Positions 10,988-19,807 of a stretch of 64,000 nucleotides of DNA are shown here, one piece after another (within the stretch, counting starts at the first letter, position 1; each line of letters opens with the position of its first letter). This stretch comes from Pantoea sp. Cy-639 (GTDB taxonomy: Bacteria; Pseudomonadota; Gammaproteobacteria; Pseudomonadales; Pseudomonadaceae), in the NCBI RefSeq assembly GCF_011752525.1, contig NZ_VWXI01000006.1, positions 1-64,000 of the forward strand. Direction: 5' to 3'. Both the position numbers and the translations under genes were made by a program. A model generated the notes under the pieces. It searched no databases. It was not told the origin of the DNA and was given only the letters and a program-made list of their open reading frames with translations.

Positions 10988-11006
10988 GGGGCCGCGAAGC
11001 GGCCCC
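10988..11006. terminator. Hairpin between convergent ppk and ppx
   Basis: GGGGCCGC and GCGGCCCC pair around GAA, 9 bases after the ppk stop and 9 bases before the ppx stop. No T-run follows on either strand, so it may be a weak or bidirectional terminator. Confidence 0.55.
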
Positions 11007-11015
11007 AATTGGCTT

Positions 11016-12518
11016 TCAGCGCACGCTGAGTACGAAATTGACCCGGGCCAGCCACTCCGCCTCGTTGGCGAAGTCGGCCTGGGTCAGCTGGTTCTGCTCC
11101 AGCCAGCCATTGGGGAACACCACCTCGAGGCTGTTCTCGCCGGCCTGCAGCTCCACCTTGGGCATCTGCTGGGTGCCACGGATGTGGTGGAACAGGATGG
11201 CGAAGCGCAGCAGCACGCACAGGCGGATCAGCTTGATGCCTTCGTCGCCGAACTCGGCGAACTTGTCCTTGGGGATGTTGCGGCGATGGCCGCGCACCAG
11301 CAAGGCCATCATCTGCTGGTCCTCGCGGGAGAAGCCGGACAGGTCGGAGTGCTCGATCAGGTAGGCGCCGTGCTTGTGGTAATGGTAGTGGGCGATATCC
11401 AGCCCCACTTCGTGGACTTTCGCCGCCCAGCCCAGCAGATCGCGCCAGTTGCCATCCTCCAGGTCCCAGGCCTTGGCCACCTGGTCGAAGGCATGCAGCG
11501 CCTTGCGTTCGACCCGTGCTGCCTGGCCCTGGTCGACGTGGTAGCGCTCCATCAGCGAGTTCAGGGTGCGCTCGCGCACGTCCTCATGGTGGTGGCGGCC
11601 CAGCAGGTCGAACAGCACGCCTTCGCGCAGGGCGCCGTCGCAGTGGTCCATGCGCTGCAATTCCAGGGCGTCGAAGATCGCCTCGAGAATCGCCAGGCCG
11701 GCCGGGAAGATCGCCCGGCGGTCAGGCTTGACCCCTTCGAAGTCGATCTTGTCGGTCTCGCCGAGCTTGAACAGCTTGCGCTTGAGCTGGGCCAGGCCAT
11801 CGGCGTTGACCTCGCCATGGCCATGGCCCATGGACTTGATCGCCGCGCCGATGGCGCGGATGGTCCCGGACGAGCCGATGGCCTCGTCCCAGGTCAGGCG
11901 GTGCAGGGCATTCTCGATGCTCATCAGCTCCAGGCGCGCGGCGGTGTAGGCTTGGGCGTAGCGCGCCGGGGTGACCTTGCCGTCGCGGAAGTAACGCTGG
12001 GTGAAGCTCACGCAGCCCATCTGCAGGCTCTCGCGCAGCAGCGGTTCGAAACGCTGGCCGATGATGAACTCGGTGCTGCCGCCGCCGATATCGGCGACCA
12101 GGCGCTTGCCCGGGTTGTCGGCCAGGGTGTGCGAGACCCCGAGGTAGATCAGGCGCGCTTCTTCACGGCCGGAGATGACCTCGACCGGGTGGCCGAGGAT
12201 GGCCTCGGCGCGCTGGATGAATTCATTGCGGTTGCGCGCTTCGCGCAGGGCGTTGGTGCCGACGATGCGCACTGAACCTGCGGGCATGCCGTTGATCAGC
12301 TGGGCGAAGCGCTTCAGGCACTCCAGCCCCCGTTCCATGGCTTCTTCGCTGAGCTTGCGTTCGTCGTCGATGCCGGCGGCCAGCTGGACCTTCTCGCCGA
12401 GCCTTTCGAGAATGCGGATTTCCGTGTGATGGGCCTTGGCCACGACCATGTGGAAACTGTTGGAGCCAAGGTCGATGGCGGCGATCAGGGACAGGTTCTT
12501 CGCGGAGGTATGCGGCAT
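11016..12518 (-). CDS. ppx: Exopolyphosphatase
   Basis: Releases phosphate processively from polyphosphate ends; a Ppx/GppA member of the actin/Hsp70 superfamily. The 500-residue protein shows the phosphate-loop strands [14 protein letters not shown] near the N-terminus and [11 protein letters not shown] around residue 140, and has the C-terminal HD-like helical region with [15 protein letters not shown]. The start at MPHTSAKN gives the length usual in Pseudomonas; the frame extends 29 codons upstream. It is divergent from trxA. Confidence 0.96.
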   Translation of the reverse strand: MPHTSAKNLSLIAAIDLGSNSFHMVVAKAHHTEIRILERLGEKVQLAAGIDDERKLSEEAMERGLECLKRFAQLINGMPAGSVRIVGTNALREARNRNEFIQRAEAILGHPVEVISGREEARLIYLGVSHTLADNPGKRLVADIGGGSTEFIIGQRFEPLLRESLQMGCVSFTQRYFRDGKVTPARYAQAYTAARLELMSIENALHRLTWDEAIGSSGTIRAIGAAIKSMGHGHGEVNADGLAQLKRKLFKLGETDKIDFEGVKPDRRAIFPAGLAILEAIFDALELQRMDHCDGALREGVLFDLLGRHHHEDVRERTLNSLMERYHVDQGQAARVERKALHAFDQVAKAWDLEDGNWRDLLGWAAKVHEVGLDIAHYHYHKHGAYLIEHSDLSGFSREDQQMMALLVRGHRRNIPKDKFAEFGDEGIKLIRLCVLLRFAILFHHIRGTQQMPKVELQAGENSLEVVFPNGWLEQNQLTQADFANEAEWLARVNFVLSVR

Positions 12519-12760
12519 GATCTGGTTGTTCTCGGTCGATAACCCGGCAATCGTGCCACGATCGTGGTCATACGCCAACGCGCGGCACTGCAAGGCTTGA
12601 TGCATGGCAATGTCATAGCAATCCTATGACCGTGATATGACAGTTTCGATTCGTGGTGTCTTGCACAACTATAGTTACACTCAATCGTCTGTGGCTTCCT
12701 GTAGGACGAGGGTGCGGCTATGATGGGCAACGTTTTTTTGCTTACGACCTGGAGATATCC

Positions 12761-13090
12761 ATGAGCAGCGATCTTATCAAACATGTCACCGACGCCAGCT
12801 TCGAAGCCGACGTACTCAAGGCTGAAGGCGCGGTGCTGGTCGACTACTGGGCCGAATGGTGCGGTCCATGCAAGATGATCGCTCCTGTACTGGACGACAT
12901 CGCTTCCGAATATGCAGGCAAGGTGACCATCGCCAAGCTGAACATCGACGAAAACTCGGAAACCCCGGCCAAGCACGGTGTGCGCGGTATCCCGACGCTG
13001 ATGTTGTTCAAGAACGGCAACGTCGAGGCCACCAAGGTCGGCGCGCTGTCCAAATCGCAGCTCAAGGCGTTCCTCGACGCCAGCCTGTGA
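12761..13090 (+). CDS. trxA: Thioredoxin 1
   Basis: General cytosolic disulfide reductase, recharged by thioredoxin reductase. The 109-residue protein has the active site WCGPC with C34 and C37, the buried D27 in LVDYW and the cis-proline in [12 protein letters not shown] sits 8 bases before the ATG. A TATGAT at 12719-12724 is a plausible -10. A strong terminator follows directly, so the gene is probably transcribed on its own although rho follows. Confidence 0.98.
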   Translation: MSSDLIKHVTDASFEADVLKAEGAVLVDYWAEWCGPCKMIAPVLDDIASEYAGKVTIAKLNIDENSETPAKHGVRGIPTLMLFKNGNVEATKVGALSKSQLKAFLDASL

Positions 13091-13098
13091 TGTGACGA

Positions 13099-13124
13099 AG
13101 CCCCGCAAATGCGGGGCTTTTCTT
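13099..13124 (+). terminator. Intrinsic terminator of trxA
   Basis: AGCCCCGC (13099-13106) pairs with GCGGGGCT (13111-13118) around an AAAT loop and is followed by TTTCTTT. It begins 8 bases after the trxA stop. Confidence 0.92.
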
Positions 13125-13400
13125 TGGCTGTTGTGGGCAGATTCTCCATTTGGAGACAGGCCGTGGGCCAGCGCCCACCCAGGTGGATACTCCCCGAAAT
13201 CAGTGGCCGAAACCACTAGACGTTGAAAAAAGCAAGTGTTACATTCGGCCTCGCACTGCTTTTCCAGTGCCCTCTGCACGCCGTCGCCGAAGCATCCCTA
13301 ATTCGAATCAGTACGCGATCCTGTCGCCATCTTGCGGCGCGGCCTCATTAAGCCAAATGCTTAATTTTTCCCTTCCTTACATGATTACGTCACTCCCCTT
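13125..13400 (+). ncRNA. Structured leader of rho (Pseudomon-Rho type 5' UTR)
   Basis: The 276 bases between the trxA terminator and rho hold no gene but several perfect hairpins: AGTGG/CCACT at 13202-13217, GCACTG/CAGTGC at 13253-13270 and ATTAAGC/GCTTAAT at 13347-13365, the last followed by TTTTC like an attenuator. A conserved structured RNA called Pseudomon-Rho has been described in the rho 5' UTR of pseudomonads, and E. coli rho is autoregulated by attenuation in its leader. The transcription start and exact RNA ends are not visible from sequence. Confidence 0.6.
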
Positions 13401-14660
13401 ATGAACCTGACAGAACTCAAGCAAAAGCCGATTACCGATCTTTTGGAAATGGCCGAACAGATGGGCATCGAAAACATGGCCCGTTCGCGCAAACAGGACG
13501 TGATTTTCGCCCTGCTGAAAAAGCATGCGAAAAGCGGCGAAGAGATCTCGGGTGACGGCGTGCTGGAGATTCTCCAGGATGGTTTCGGTTTCCTGCGTTC
13601 GGCGGATGCCTCTTACCTGGCCGGCCCTGACGACATCTACGTCTCGCCCAGCCAGATCCGTCGCTTCAACCTGCGCACCGGCGACACCATCGTCGGCAAG
13701 ATCCGCCCGCCGAAGGAAGGAGAGCGTTACTTCGCCCTGCTGAAGGTCGACACCATCAACTTCGACCGTCCGGAAAACGCGAAGAACAAGATCCTGTTCG
13801 AGAACCTGACGCCGCTGTTCCCCAACGAGCGCCTGAAGATGGAAGCCGGCAACGGCTCCACCGAAGACCTCACCGGTCGTGTCATCGACCTGTGCGCGCC
13901 GATCGGCAAGGGCCAGCGCGGCCTGATCGTCGCCCCGCCGAAAGCGGGCAAGACCATCATGCTGCAGAACATCGCGGCCAACATCACCCGCAACAACCCC
14001 GAGTGCCACCTGATCGTCCTGCTGATCGACGAGCGCCCGGAAGAAGTGACCGAAATGCAGCGCACCGTGCGCGGCGAAGTGGTCGCCTCGACCTTCGACG
14101 AGCCGCCGACCCGCCACGTGCAGGTCGCCGAAATGGTCATCGAGAAGGCCAAGCGCCTGGTCGAACACAAGAAGGACGTGGTCATCCTGCTGGACTCCAT
14201 CACCCGCCTGGCACGTGCCTACAACACCGTGATCCCGAGCTCCGGCAAGGTGCTGACCGGTGGTGTCGACGCCCACGCCCTGGAGAAGCCGAAGCGCTTC
14301 TTCGGTGCCGCCCGTAACATCGAGGAAGGCGGTTCGCTGACCATCATCGCCACCGCGCTGGTCGAGACCGGCTCGAAGATGGACGAAGTGATCTACGAAG
14401 AGTTCAAGGGTACCGGCAACATGGAGCTGCCGCTGGATCGCCGCATCGCCGAGAAGCGCGTGTTCCCGGCCATCAACATCAACAAGTCCGGTACTCGTCG
14501 CGAAGAGCTGCTGACCGCCGACGACGAACTGCAGCGCATGTGGATCCTGCGCAAGCTGCTGCACCCGATGGACGAAGTCGCCGCCATCGAGTTCCTGGTC
14601 GACAAGCTCAAGCAGACCAAGACCAACGACGAGTTCTTCCTGTCGATGAAGCGCAAGTAA
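13401..14660 (+). CDS. rho: Transcription termination factor Rho
   Basis: Hexameric RNA-dependent ATPase that releases transcripts and enforces termination of untranslated RNA. The 419-residue protein has the N-terminal helix bundle starting [10 protein letters not shown], the cold-shock-like primary RNA site with DGFGFLR, the Walker A loop APPKAGKT with K184 (same number as E. coli), the Walker [16 protein letters not shown] and the arginine-rich C-terminus. It has no N-terminal insertion of the kind seen in actinobacteria. A long structured leader precedes it, consistent with autoregulation. Confidence 0.98.
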   Translation: MNLTELKQKPITDLLEMAEQMGIENMARSRKQDVIFALLKKHAKSGEEISGDGVLEILQDGFGFLRSADASYLAGPDDIYVSPSQIRRFNLRTGDTIVGKIRPPKEGERYFALLKVDTINFDRPENAKNKILFENLTPLFPNERLKMEAGNGSTEDLTGRVIDLCAPIGKGQRGLIVAPPKAGKTIMLQNIAANITRNNPECHLIVLLIDERPEEVTEMQRTVRGEVVASTFDEPPTRHVQVAEMVIEKAKRLVEHKKDVVILLDSITRLARAYNTVIPSSGKVLTGGVDAHALEKPKRFFGAARNIEEGGSLTIIATALVETGSKMDEVIYEEFKGTGNMELPLDRRIAEKRVFPAININKSGTRREELLTADDELQRMWILRKLLHPMDEVAAIEFLVDKLKQTKTNDEFFLSMKRK

Positions 14661-14682
14661 GCTTCCCGACCCGGTATTGAAT

Positions 14683-14784
14683 GGGGCTGCCTTGCAGCCT
14701 ATCGCCAGCTTCGGCGGCTCCCACAGGGTAAATCCAAGACCTGTGGGGCCAGCGAAGCCGGCGATGGGCCGCAAAGCGGCCCCA
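14683..14784. repeat. Imperfect inverted repeat between rho and ubiD
   Basis: ATCGCCAGCTTCGGCGGCTC CCACAGG (14701-14727) is the imperfect inverse of CCTGTGGGGCCAGCGAAGCC GGCGAT (14740-14765), flanked by an outer GGGGCTGC and a GGCCGCAAAGCGGCC hairpin. It resembles the mosaic REP-like repeats of the P. putida group and probably ends rho transcription. Confidence 0.6.
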
Positions 14785-14862
14785 AGTCATTTTTGGCCTT
14801 TACCCTGCCAACGGCGCTACACTCTGCAACCCCGACCGATACGCCCAACACGAGGCCCTTGC

Positions 14863-16329
14863 ATGCAGTATCGCGATCTACGCGACTTCATCCGTGGCCT
14901 GGAACAGCGCGGTGAACTCAAGCGCATCCAGGTTCCCATCTCCCCTGTACTGGAAATGACCGAAGTCTGCGACCGCACCCTGCGCGCCAAGGGCCCGGCG
15001 TTGCTGTTCGAGAAACCCACCGGCTTCGATATTCCGGTCCTGGGCAACCTGTTCGGCACGCCCGAGCGCGTGGCCATGGGCATGGGCGCCGAGTCGGTCA
15101 GCGAACTGCGCGAGATCGGCAAGCTGCTGGCCTTCCTCAAGGAGCCCGAGCCGCCGAAGGGCCTCAAGGATGCCTGGTCGAAGCTGCCGATCTTCAAGAA
15201 GGTCGTGTCGATGGCGCCGAAGGTGGTCAAGGACGCGGTGTGCCAGGAGGTGGTGGTCGAGGGTGACGATGTCGACCTTGGGCAACTGCCGATCCAGCAC
15301 TGCTGGCCGGGCGATGTCGCACCGCTGATCACCTGGGGCCTGACCGTGACCCGTGGGCCTAACAAGGACCGCCAGAACCTCGGCATCTACCGGCAGCAGG
15401 TGATCGGCCGCAACAAGGTGATCATGCGCTGGCTGAGCCACCGTGGCGGCGCGCTCGACTACCGCGAGTGGTGCGAGAAGAACCCCGGCCAGCCGTTCCC
15501 GGTGGCCGTGGCCCTGGGCGCCGACCCGGCGACCATTCTCGGCGCCGTGACCCCGGTGCCGGACACCCTTTCCGAATATGCCTTCGCCGGCCTGCTGCGC
15601 GGCAACCGCACCGAGCTGGTCAAGTGCCGTGGCAGCAACTTGCAGGTGCCGGCCACCGCCGAGATCATCCTCGAAGGCGTGATCCACCCGGGCGAGATGG
15701 CGCCGGAAGGCCCGTATGGCGACCACACCGGTTACTACAACGAGGTGGACAGCTTCCCGGTGTTCACCGTCGAGCGCATCACCCATCGCCAGAAACCGAT
15801 CTACCACAGTACCTACACCGGCCGTCCGCCGGATGAGCCGGCAATCCTCGGCGTGGCGCTGAACGAGGTGTTCGTGCCGATCCTGCAGAAGCAGTTCCCC
15901 GAGATCACCGACTTCTACCTGCCGCCCGAAGGCTGTTCCTACCGCATGGCGGTGGTGACCATGAAAAAGCAGTATCCAGGCCACGCCAAGCGCGTGATGC
16001 TGGGTGTGTGGTCGTTCCTGCGACAGTTCATGTACACCAAGTTCGTTATCGTCACCGACGACGACATCAACGCCCGCGACTGGAACGACGTGATCTGGGC
16101 CATCACCACACGCATGGACCCCAAGCGTGATACGGTGATGATCGACAATACCCCGATCGACTACCTCGACTTCGCGTCGCCGGTTTCCGGGCTGGGGTCG
16201 AAGATGGGCCTGGACGCCACGCACAAATGGCCGGGCGAGACTACACGTGAATGGGGCCGGGTCATCGTCAAGGACGAGGCCGTCACCCGCCGTATCGATG
16301 AGCTGTGGGATCAGTTGGGAATAGATTGA
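14863..16329 (+). CDS. ubiD: 4-hydroxy-3-polyprenylbenzoate decarboxylase UbiD
   Basis: Decarboxylates 4-hydroxy-3-polyprenylbenzoate in ubiquinone synthesis, using prenylated FMN made by UbiX. The 488 residues match the family length, opening [20 protein letters not shown] and including the segment [15 protein letters not shown] around residue 285, which contributes catalytic Glu and metal/cofactor contacts. GAGG lies 7 bases before the ATG at 14863; the frame extends upstream into the repeat region without support. The stop overlaps the next ATG (TGATG), so the downstream flavin reductase is translationally coupled. Confidence 0.97.
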   Translation: MQYRDLRDFIRGLEQRGELKRIQVPISPVLEMTEVCDRTLRAKGPALLFEKPTGFDIPVLGNLFGTPERVAMGMGAESVSELREIGKLLAFLKEPEPPKGLKDAWSKLPIFKKVVSMAPKVVKDAVCQEVVVEGDDVDLGQLPIQHCWPGDVAPLITWGLTVTRGPNKDRQNLGIYRQQVIGRNKVIMRWLSHRGGALDYREWCEKNPGQPFPVAVALGADPATILGAVTPVPDTLSEYAFAGLLRGNRTELVKCRGSNLQVPATAEIILEGVIHPGEMAPEGPYGDHTGYYNEVDSFPVFTVERITHRQKPIYHSTYTGRPPDEPAILGVALNEVFVPILQKQFPEITDFYLPPEGCSYRMAVVTMKKQYPGHAKRVMLGVWSFLRQFMYTKFVIVTDDDINARDWNDVIWAITTRMDPKRDTVMIDNTPIDYLDFASPVSGLGSKMGLDATHKWPGETTREWGRVIVKDEAVTRRIDELWDQLGID

Positions 16330-17297
16330 TGCAGGTAACCTTGCAGCCTTCCGGGGCGGTACTGGCGGTGGAGCCGGGCGAACGGATTCTGGATGCGGCG
16401 CGGCGCTTGGGCTATGACTGCCCGAACAGCTGCCGAAATGGCAACTGCCACGTGTGCGCCGCGTTGCTGGTGGAAGGCAGTGTTCGCCAGGATGGTCAGG
16501 TCCGCGATCACGGTGAGCTGTTCACCTGCATCGCCGAACCGCTGGAGGATTGTGTGTTGCTGTGGGACGCAGTGCTGGCCCTGGGCGAGCTGCCGGTACG
16601 CAAGCTGGCGTGCACGGTGAGCGAGTGCGTCGAGGTCGGTGGCGATGTCTGGCGGGTGCGCCTGCGTGCGCCGGCCGGCAAGCCGCTGCGCTATCACGCG
16701 GGGCAGTACCTGATGATCGAGCGCGAAGGCCTGGACAAGGCGGCGTTCTCCCTGGCCTCTGCGCCGCATGGCGGACGCGACCTGGAACTGCACGTGCTGG
16801 CCCGTGAGAGCAGCGCCGTGCAGTTGATCGAGCAGTTGCGGCGCAACGGCATCGCGCGGATCGAGCTGCCGTTCGGCGACGCCCACCTGGCCGAGCTGCC
16901 AGAGGGGCCGCTGGTGCTGATTGCCGCCGGCACCGGCATGGGCCAGATGCACAGCCTGGTCGAGCACTGCCGCGCCCAGGGCTTCAAGCACCCGGTGCAC
17001 CTGTATTGGGGTGTGCGCCGGCCCGAGGACTTCTACCAGATCGAGCACTGGGCCGAGTGGGAGCGCCTGCCGAACCTGTTCCTGCACAAGGTGGTCAGCG
17101 ACCTGTGTGGCTGGGAAGGGCGCTGCGGCCTGCTGCACGAGGCGGTCTGCGAGGACATCACCGACCTCAACCAGGTGCATGTCTACGCCAGCGGTTCGCC
17201 GAACATGGTCTATGCCACGCTCGACGCCTTGGTCGAGGCTGGCATGGACGCCCATCGCATGCGCGCCGACGTATTCGCCTACGCGCCACGAGGCTGA
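16329..17297 (+). CDS. 2Fe-2S ferredoxin/flavin reductase (FNR superfamily) coupled to ubiD
   Basis: A 322-residue electron-transfer flavoprotein. The N-terminal plant-type ferredoxin domain has cysteines C35, C40, C43 and C67; a ferredoxin-reductase domain follows with the flavin motif AFSLAS and the NAD(P)H loop AAGTGMGQM. Such proteins are often labelled CDP-6-deoxy-delta-3,4-glucoseen reductase, but the position points elsewhere: in E. coli ubiD is followed by fre, an NAD(P)H-flavin reductase. This gene probably plays the equivalent role with an added iron-sulfur domain. The start at 16329 overlaps the ubiD stop by one base. Confidence 0.88.
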   Translation: MQVTLQPSGAVLAVEPGERILDAARRLGYDCPNSCRNGNCHVCAALLVEGSVRQDGQVRDHGELFTCIAEPLEDCVLLWDAVLALGELPVRKLACTVSECVEVGGDVWRVRLRAPAGKPLRYHAGQYLMIEREGLDKAAFSLASAPHGGRDLELHVLARESSAVQLIEQLRRNGIARIELPFGDAHLAELPEGPLVLIAAGTGMGQMHSLVEHCRAQGFKHPVHLYWGVRRPEDFYQIEHWAEWERLPNLFLHKVVSDLCGWEGRCGLLHEAVCEDITDLNQVHVYASGSPNMVYATLDALVEAGMDAHRMRADVFAYAPRG

Positions 17298-17302
17298 AAC
17301 AG

Positions 17303-17333
17303 CCCGGCACGTCGCAATGACGTGTCGGGTTTA
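17303..17333 (+). terminator. Intrinsic terminator after the flavin reductase gene
   Basis: CCCGGCACGTC (17303-17313) pairs with GACGTGTCGGG (17319-17329) around GCAAT, with one G-T pair, followed by TTTAAT. It starts 5 bases after the stop codon. Confidence 0.85.
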
Positions 17334-17366
17334 ATAACCTGCGGTCTTCTCGTTGATTATATGGCG

Positions 17367-17405
17367 GGTATTATTACCGTTGCGGTTAATAACCATCGCT
17401 ATACT
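17367..17405 (+). promoter_or_regulatory. Twin operator-like palindromes and -10 box upstream of chaC
   Basis: GGTATTATTACC (17367-17378) and GGTTAATAACC (17384-17394) are adjacent near-palindromes about 16 bases apart centre to centre. A TATACT (17400-17405) follows at once and looks like a -10 element. The arrangement suggests a dimeric regulator binding over the promoter. The rest of the 316-base gap to chaC holds one solitary REP half (about 17500-17515) and no other gene. Confidence 0.5.
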
Positions 17406-17600
17406 CGAAACATTACTTTCCGTTCGGCGGAAGATTGAATGAAACTTTGCCGAAAGACTTGAGCGCATCGACTATTCTGCCTTACGTTAGCTGCCAGGTC
17501 GCTCGCGGGGCAAGCCTGCTGGCCCTTGCCGCCACTGTAGACGTTGGCTTGTCCCGTGGCCGCATCCAGAAAGTCGCACTTCAGTAGTTCACAGGAATTA

Positions 17601-17627
17601 ATGGCGGCAGCGCATGTCGACACTTGA
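17601..17627 (+). CDS. Possible 8-codon leader ORF overlapping the chaC start
   Basis: ATG at 17601 opens MAAAHVDT and stops with TGA at 17625, out of frame with chaC, whose ATG at 17614 lies inside it. The AGGAATTA before 17601 is a better Shine-Dalgarno than anything before 17614. It could be a regulatory uORF or a chance frame. Confidence 0.3.
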   Translation: MAAAHVDT

Positions 17628-18264
17628 AAGTTCATCCTGGCAAATAACCTATCCCCCGTCGCTCGACTTCGGCCAGCAGCTCACCACTGAACAATTGCAG
17701 CGTTCGATGCAGGACACCATGTCCCAGCACGAGGGTGGCCCGGTCTGGCTGTTTGCCTATGGCTCGTTGATCTGGCGCCCTGAATGCAACTCGGTGGAGC
17801 GTCAGCGCGCGCGGATTCACGGTTATCATCGGGGGCTCTACCTCTGGTCCCACGAGCACCGTGGTACCCCAGAGTGCCCAGGGCTGGTGTTCGGCCTGGA
17901 TCGCGGCGGCTCCTGCAGCGGCTTCGCCTACCGCCTGGATGAAAGCAACCTGCACGACTCGCTGATGGCCCTGTGGCAACGCGAGATGCCGTATCCGGCC
18001 TATCGTCCGCACTGGCTCAGCTGTCGCCTGGGCGACGGTAGCAAGGTGCAGGCGCTGGGCTTCGTGCTGGAGCGGCACCTGCCGTGCTACGCCGGCAACC
18101 TGCCGGACACCTTGCTGAGCCAGATCCTGGCCAGTGCCAAGGGCCGCTACGGCACTACCCGCGACTATGTCGAGCAGACCCTCGATGCCTTGCGCAGCCA
18201 CCAGATGCCTGACCGCAACCTGGAGGCGCGCTTTCGCCGCTGCCACAATCTGCGCGAGGCCTGA
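17614..18264 (+). CDS. chaC: Gamma-glutamylcyclotransferase (ChaC family)
   Basis: Cleaves glutathione or gamma-glutamyl amino acids to 5-oxoproline in the cytosol. The 216-residue protein has the nucleating loop YGSLIW at 49-54 and the catalytic glutamate E124 in REMPYPAY, followed by the YVxxTLDALR helix typical of ChaC. The N-terminus before the domain is about 40 residues longer than needed, so the true start might be one of the downstream Met codons (M32 or M36); the ATG used here overlaps a short leader frame. Upstream palindromes suggest specific regulation. Confidence 0.88.
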   Translation: MSTLESSSWQITYPPSLDFGQQLTTEQLQRSMQDTMSQHEGGPVWLFAYGSLIWRPECNSVERQRARIHGYHRGLYLWSHEHRGTPECPGLVFGLDRGGSCSGFAYRLDESNLHDSLMALWQREMPYPAYRPHWLSCRLGDGSKVQALGFVLERHLPCYAGNLPDTLLSQILASAKGRYGTTRDYVEQTLDALRSHQMPDRNLEARFRRCHNLREA

Positions 18265-18267
18265 GCC

Positions 18268-19245
18268 TTAGCGCGCCAGCACCACCAGCTTGCCCACCGC
18301 CTGGCGCTGCGCCAGGCGCTCGATCGCGACACCGCCCTCGGCCAGTGGATAAGTCTGCGACACCAGCGGCTTGAGCTTGCCCTCGGCATACCAGGCGAAC
18401 AGCTGGCGGAAATTGGCCGCGTTGTCCTCTGGCTGGCGCTGGGCGAATGCCCCCCAGAACACCCCGATCACTGCTGCGCCCTTGAGCAGTGCCAGGTTCA
18501 CCGGCAACTGCGGGATCGTGCCGCTGGCAAAGCCCACCACCAGCAGCCGGCCGTTCCAGGCCAGGCCACGCACGGCCTGGTCGAACAGCGCGCCGCCGAC
18601 CGGGTCGTAGACCACGTCCACGCCCTGGCCGCCGGTCAGACGCTTGATCTCGTCCTTCAGGCTGGCCTGGCCATAGTCGATCAGTTCGTCGGCGCCGGCA
18701 GCCTTGGCCACTGCGAGCTTCTCGGCGCTGCTGGCCGCGGCGATCACCCGTGCCCCCAGGGCCTTGCCGATCTCCACGGCGGCCAGGCCGACCCCACCCG
18801 AGGCGCCGAGTACCAGCAAGGTCTCGCCAGCCTTGAGCTGGCCGCGCTGGCTCAGCGCGTGCATCGAGGTGCCGTAGGTCATGCCGAACGCGGCGGCAGT
18901 GGTGAAGTCCATGCCCGAGGGGATCGGCAGCACGTTGTAGAAGGGCACGGCCACCTGTTCGGCGAAGGCGCCCCAGCCGGTCAGGGCCATGACCCGGTCG
19001 CCCACCTTGAATGCGCCGGCCTTCTCGCCGGCTGCCGCGACCACGCCAGCGGCCTCGCCACCGGGCGAGAACGGCAGCGGCGGCTGGAACTGGTACTTGC
19101 CTTCGATGATCAGGGTATCGGGGAAGTTGACCCCGGCGGCGTGCACGTCGATCAGCACTTCGTTCTTCTTCGGCGTGGGCGCGGCGACCTCGTCCAGGAC
19201 CAGGTCCCGCGCCGGGCCCAGGGCTTTGCACAACAAGGCTTTCAT
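18268..19245 (-). CDS. NADPH:quinone oxidoreductase-like MDR enzyme
   Basis: A 325-residue zinc-independent medium-chain dehydrogenase of the quinone oxidoreductase family. It has an N-terminal GroES-like domain (MKALLCKALG onward, with GVNFPDTLIIEG) and a Rossmann domain with the nucleotide motif GASGGVGLAA around residue 150. The catalytic zinc ligands of alcohol dehydrogenases are missing. The start at 19245 has AAGGAA 8 bases upstream; 75 extra upstream codons are unlikely. It converges on chaC with a 3-base gap, and its natural substrate is unknown. Confidence 0.9.
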   Translation of the reverse strand: MKALLCKALGPARDLVLDEVAAPTPKKNEVLIDVHAAGVNFPDTLIIEGKYQFQPPLPFSPGGEAAGVVAAAGEKAGAFKVGDRVMALTGWGAFAEQVAVPFYNVLPIPSGMDFTTAAAFGMTYGTSMHALSQRGQLKAGETLLVLGASGGVGLAAVEIGKALGARVIAAASSAEKLAVAKAAGADELIDYGQASLKDEIKRLTGGQGVDVVYDPVGGALFDQAVRGLAWNGRLLVVGFASGTIPQLPVNLALLKGAAVIGVFWGAFAQRQPEDNAANFRQLFAWYAEGKLKPLVSQTYPLAEGGVAIERLAQRQAVGKLVVLAR

Positions 19246-19402
19246 CAGGGCTATTCCTTTGCGTGTGGTGGCCGATAAGTGTAGGAGGGCCGCAACGCGG
19301 GTCAACGAGCATGCCCGGCCCTGATGGGCCAGCATAAGCCCGGGCTTGGGTTTGGCCGGCGCGCTGGGTAAGCTGGCGCCAACTGTATTGAGGAGCGAAT
19401 TC

Positions 19403-19807
19403 GTGAAAGCGTGGATCTTGATGGTGCTGGCCCTGATGCTGCCAGCAGCGGCGATGGCCGAGGAAGCCAAGGATGGGGAGCCGAAGGTTGCCTACATCAC
19501 CTTGAGCCCACCCTTCGTTGGCAACTATGCCCTCGATGGCGGCCCCAAGCTGCGGGTGTACAAGGCCGATGTCGCCCTGCGCGTGACCGGCGATGCCGCC
19601 GCCGCCGCGGTCAAGCACCACGAGCCGCTGATCCGCAACCAGCTGGTGGCGCTGTTCACCCAGCAGGGCGTGGACAACATGAGCAACGTCGAGGCCAAGG
19701 AAGCGCTGCGCCAGGAAGCCCTGAAGCAGGTGCAGCAGGTGATGGAGTCCGAAGAGGGCAAGCCGATCGTCGAGGACCTGCTGTTCAACAACCTGATCGT
19801 GCAGTGA
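19403..19807 (+). CDS. FliL-like periplasmic protein
   Basis: A 134-residue secreted protein with signal peptide MKAWILMVLALMLPAAAMA and a stomatin-like FliL domain: the YITLSPPFVGNY strand, then a regular alpha/beta pattern ending in VEDLLFNNLIVQ. Canonical FliL is an inner-membrane flagellar protein that keeps its N-terminal helix. Here the helix looks cleavable and no flagellar gene is near. The start is GTG with AGGAG 7 bases upstream. It converges on the ABC permease gene with no gap. Confidence 0.85.
   Translation: MKAWILMVLALMLPAAAMAEEAKDGEPKVAYITLSPPFVGNYALDGGPKLRVYKADVALRVTGDAAAAAVKHHEPLIRNQLVALFTQQGVDNMSNVEAKEALRQEALKQVQQVMESEEGKPIVEDLLFNNLIVQ

Noticed and set aside
8768..11008. 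Minus-strand open frame of 746 codons opposite ppk
   Set aside because: Composition mirrors the ppk codons; ppk is certain from its catalytic histidines.
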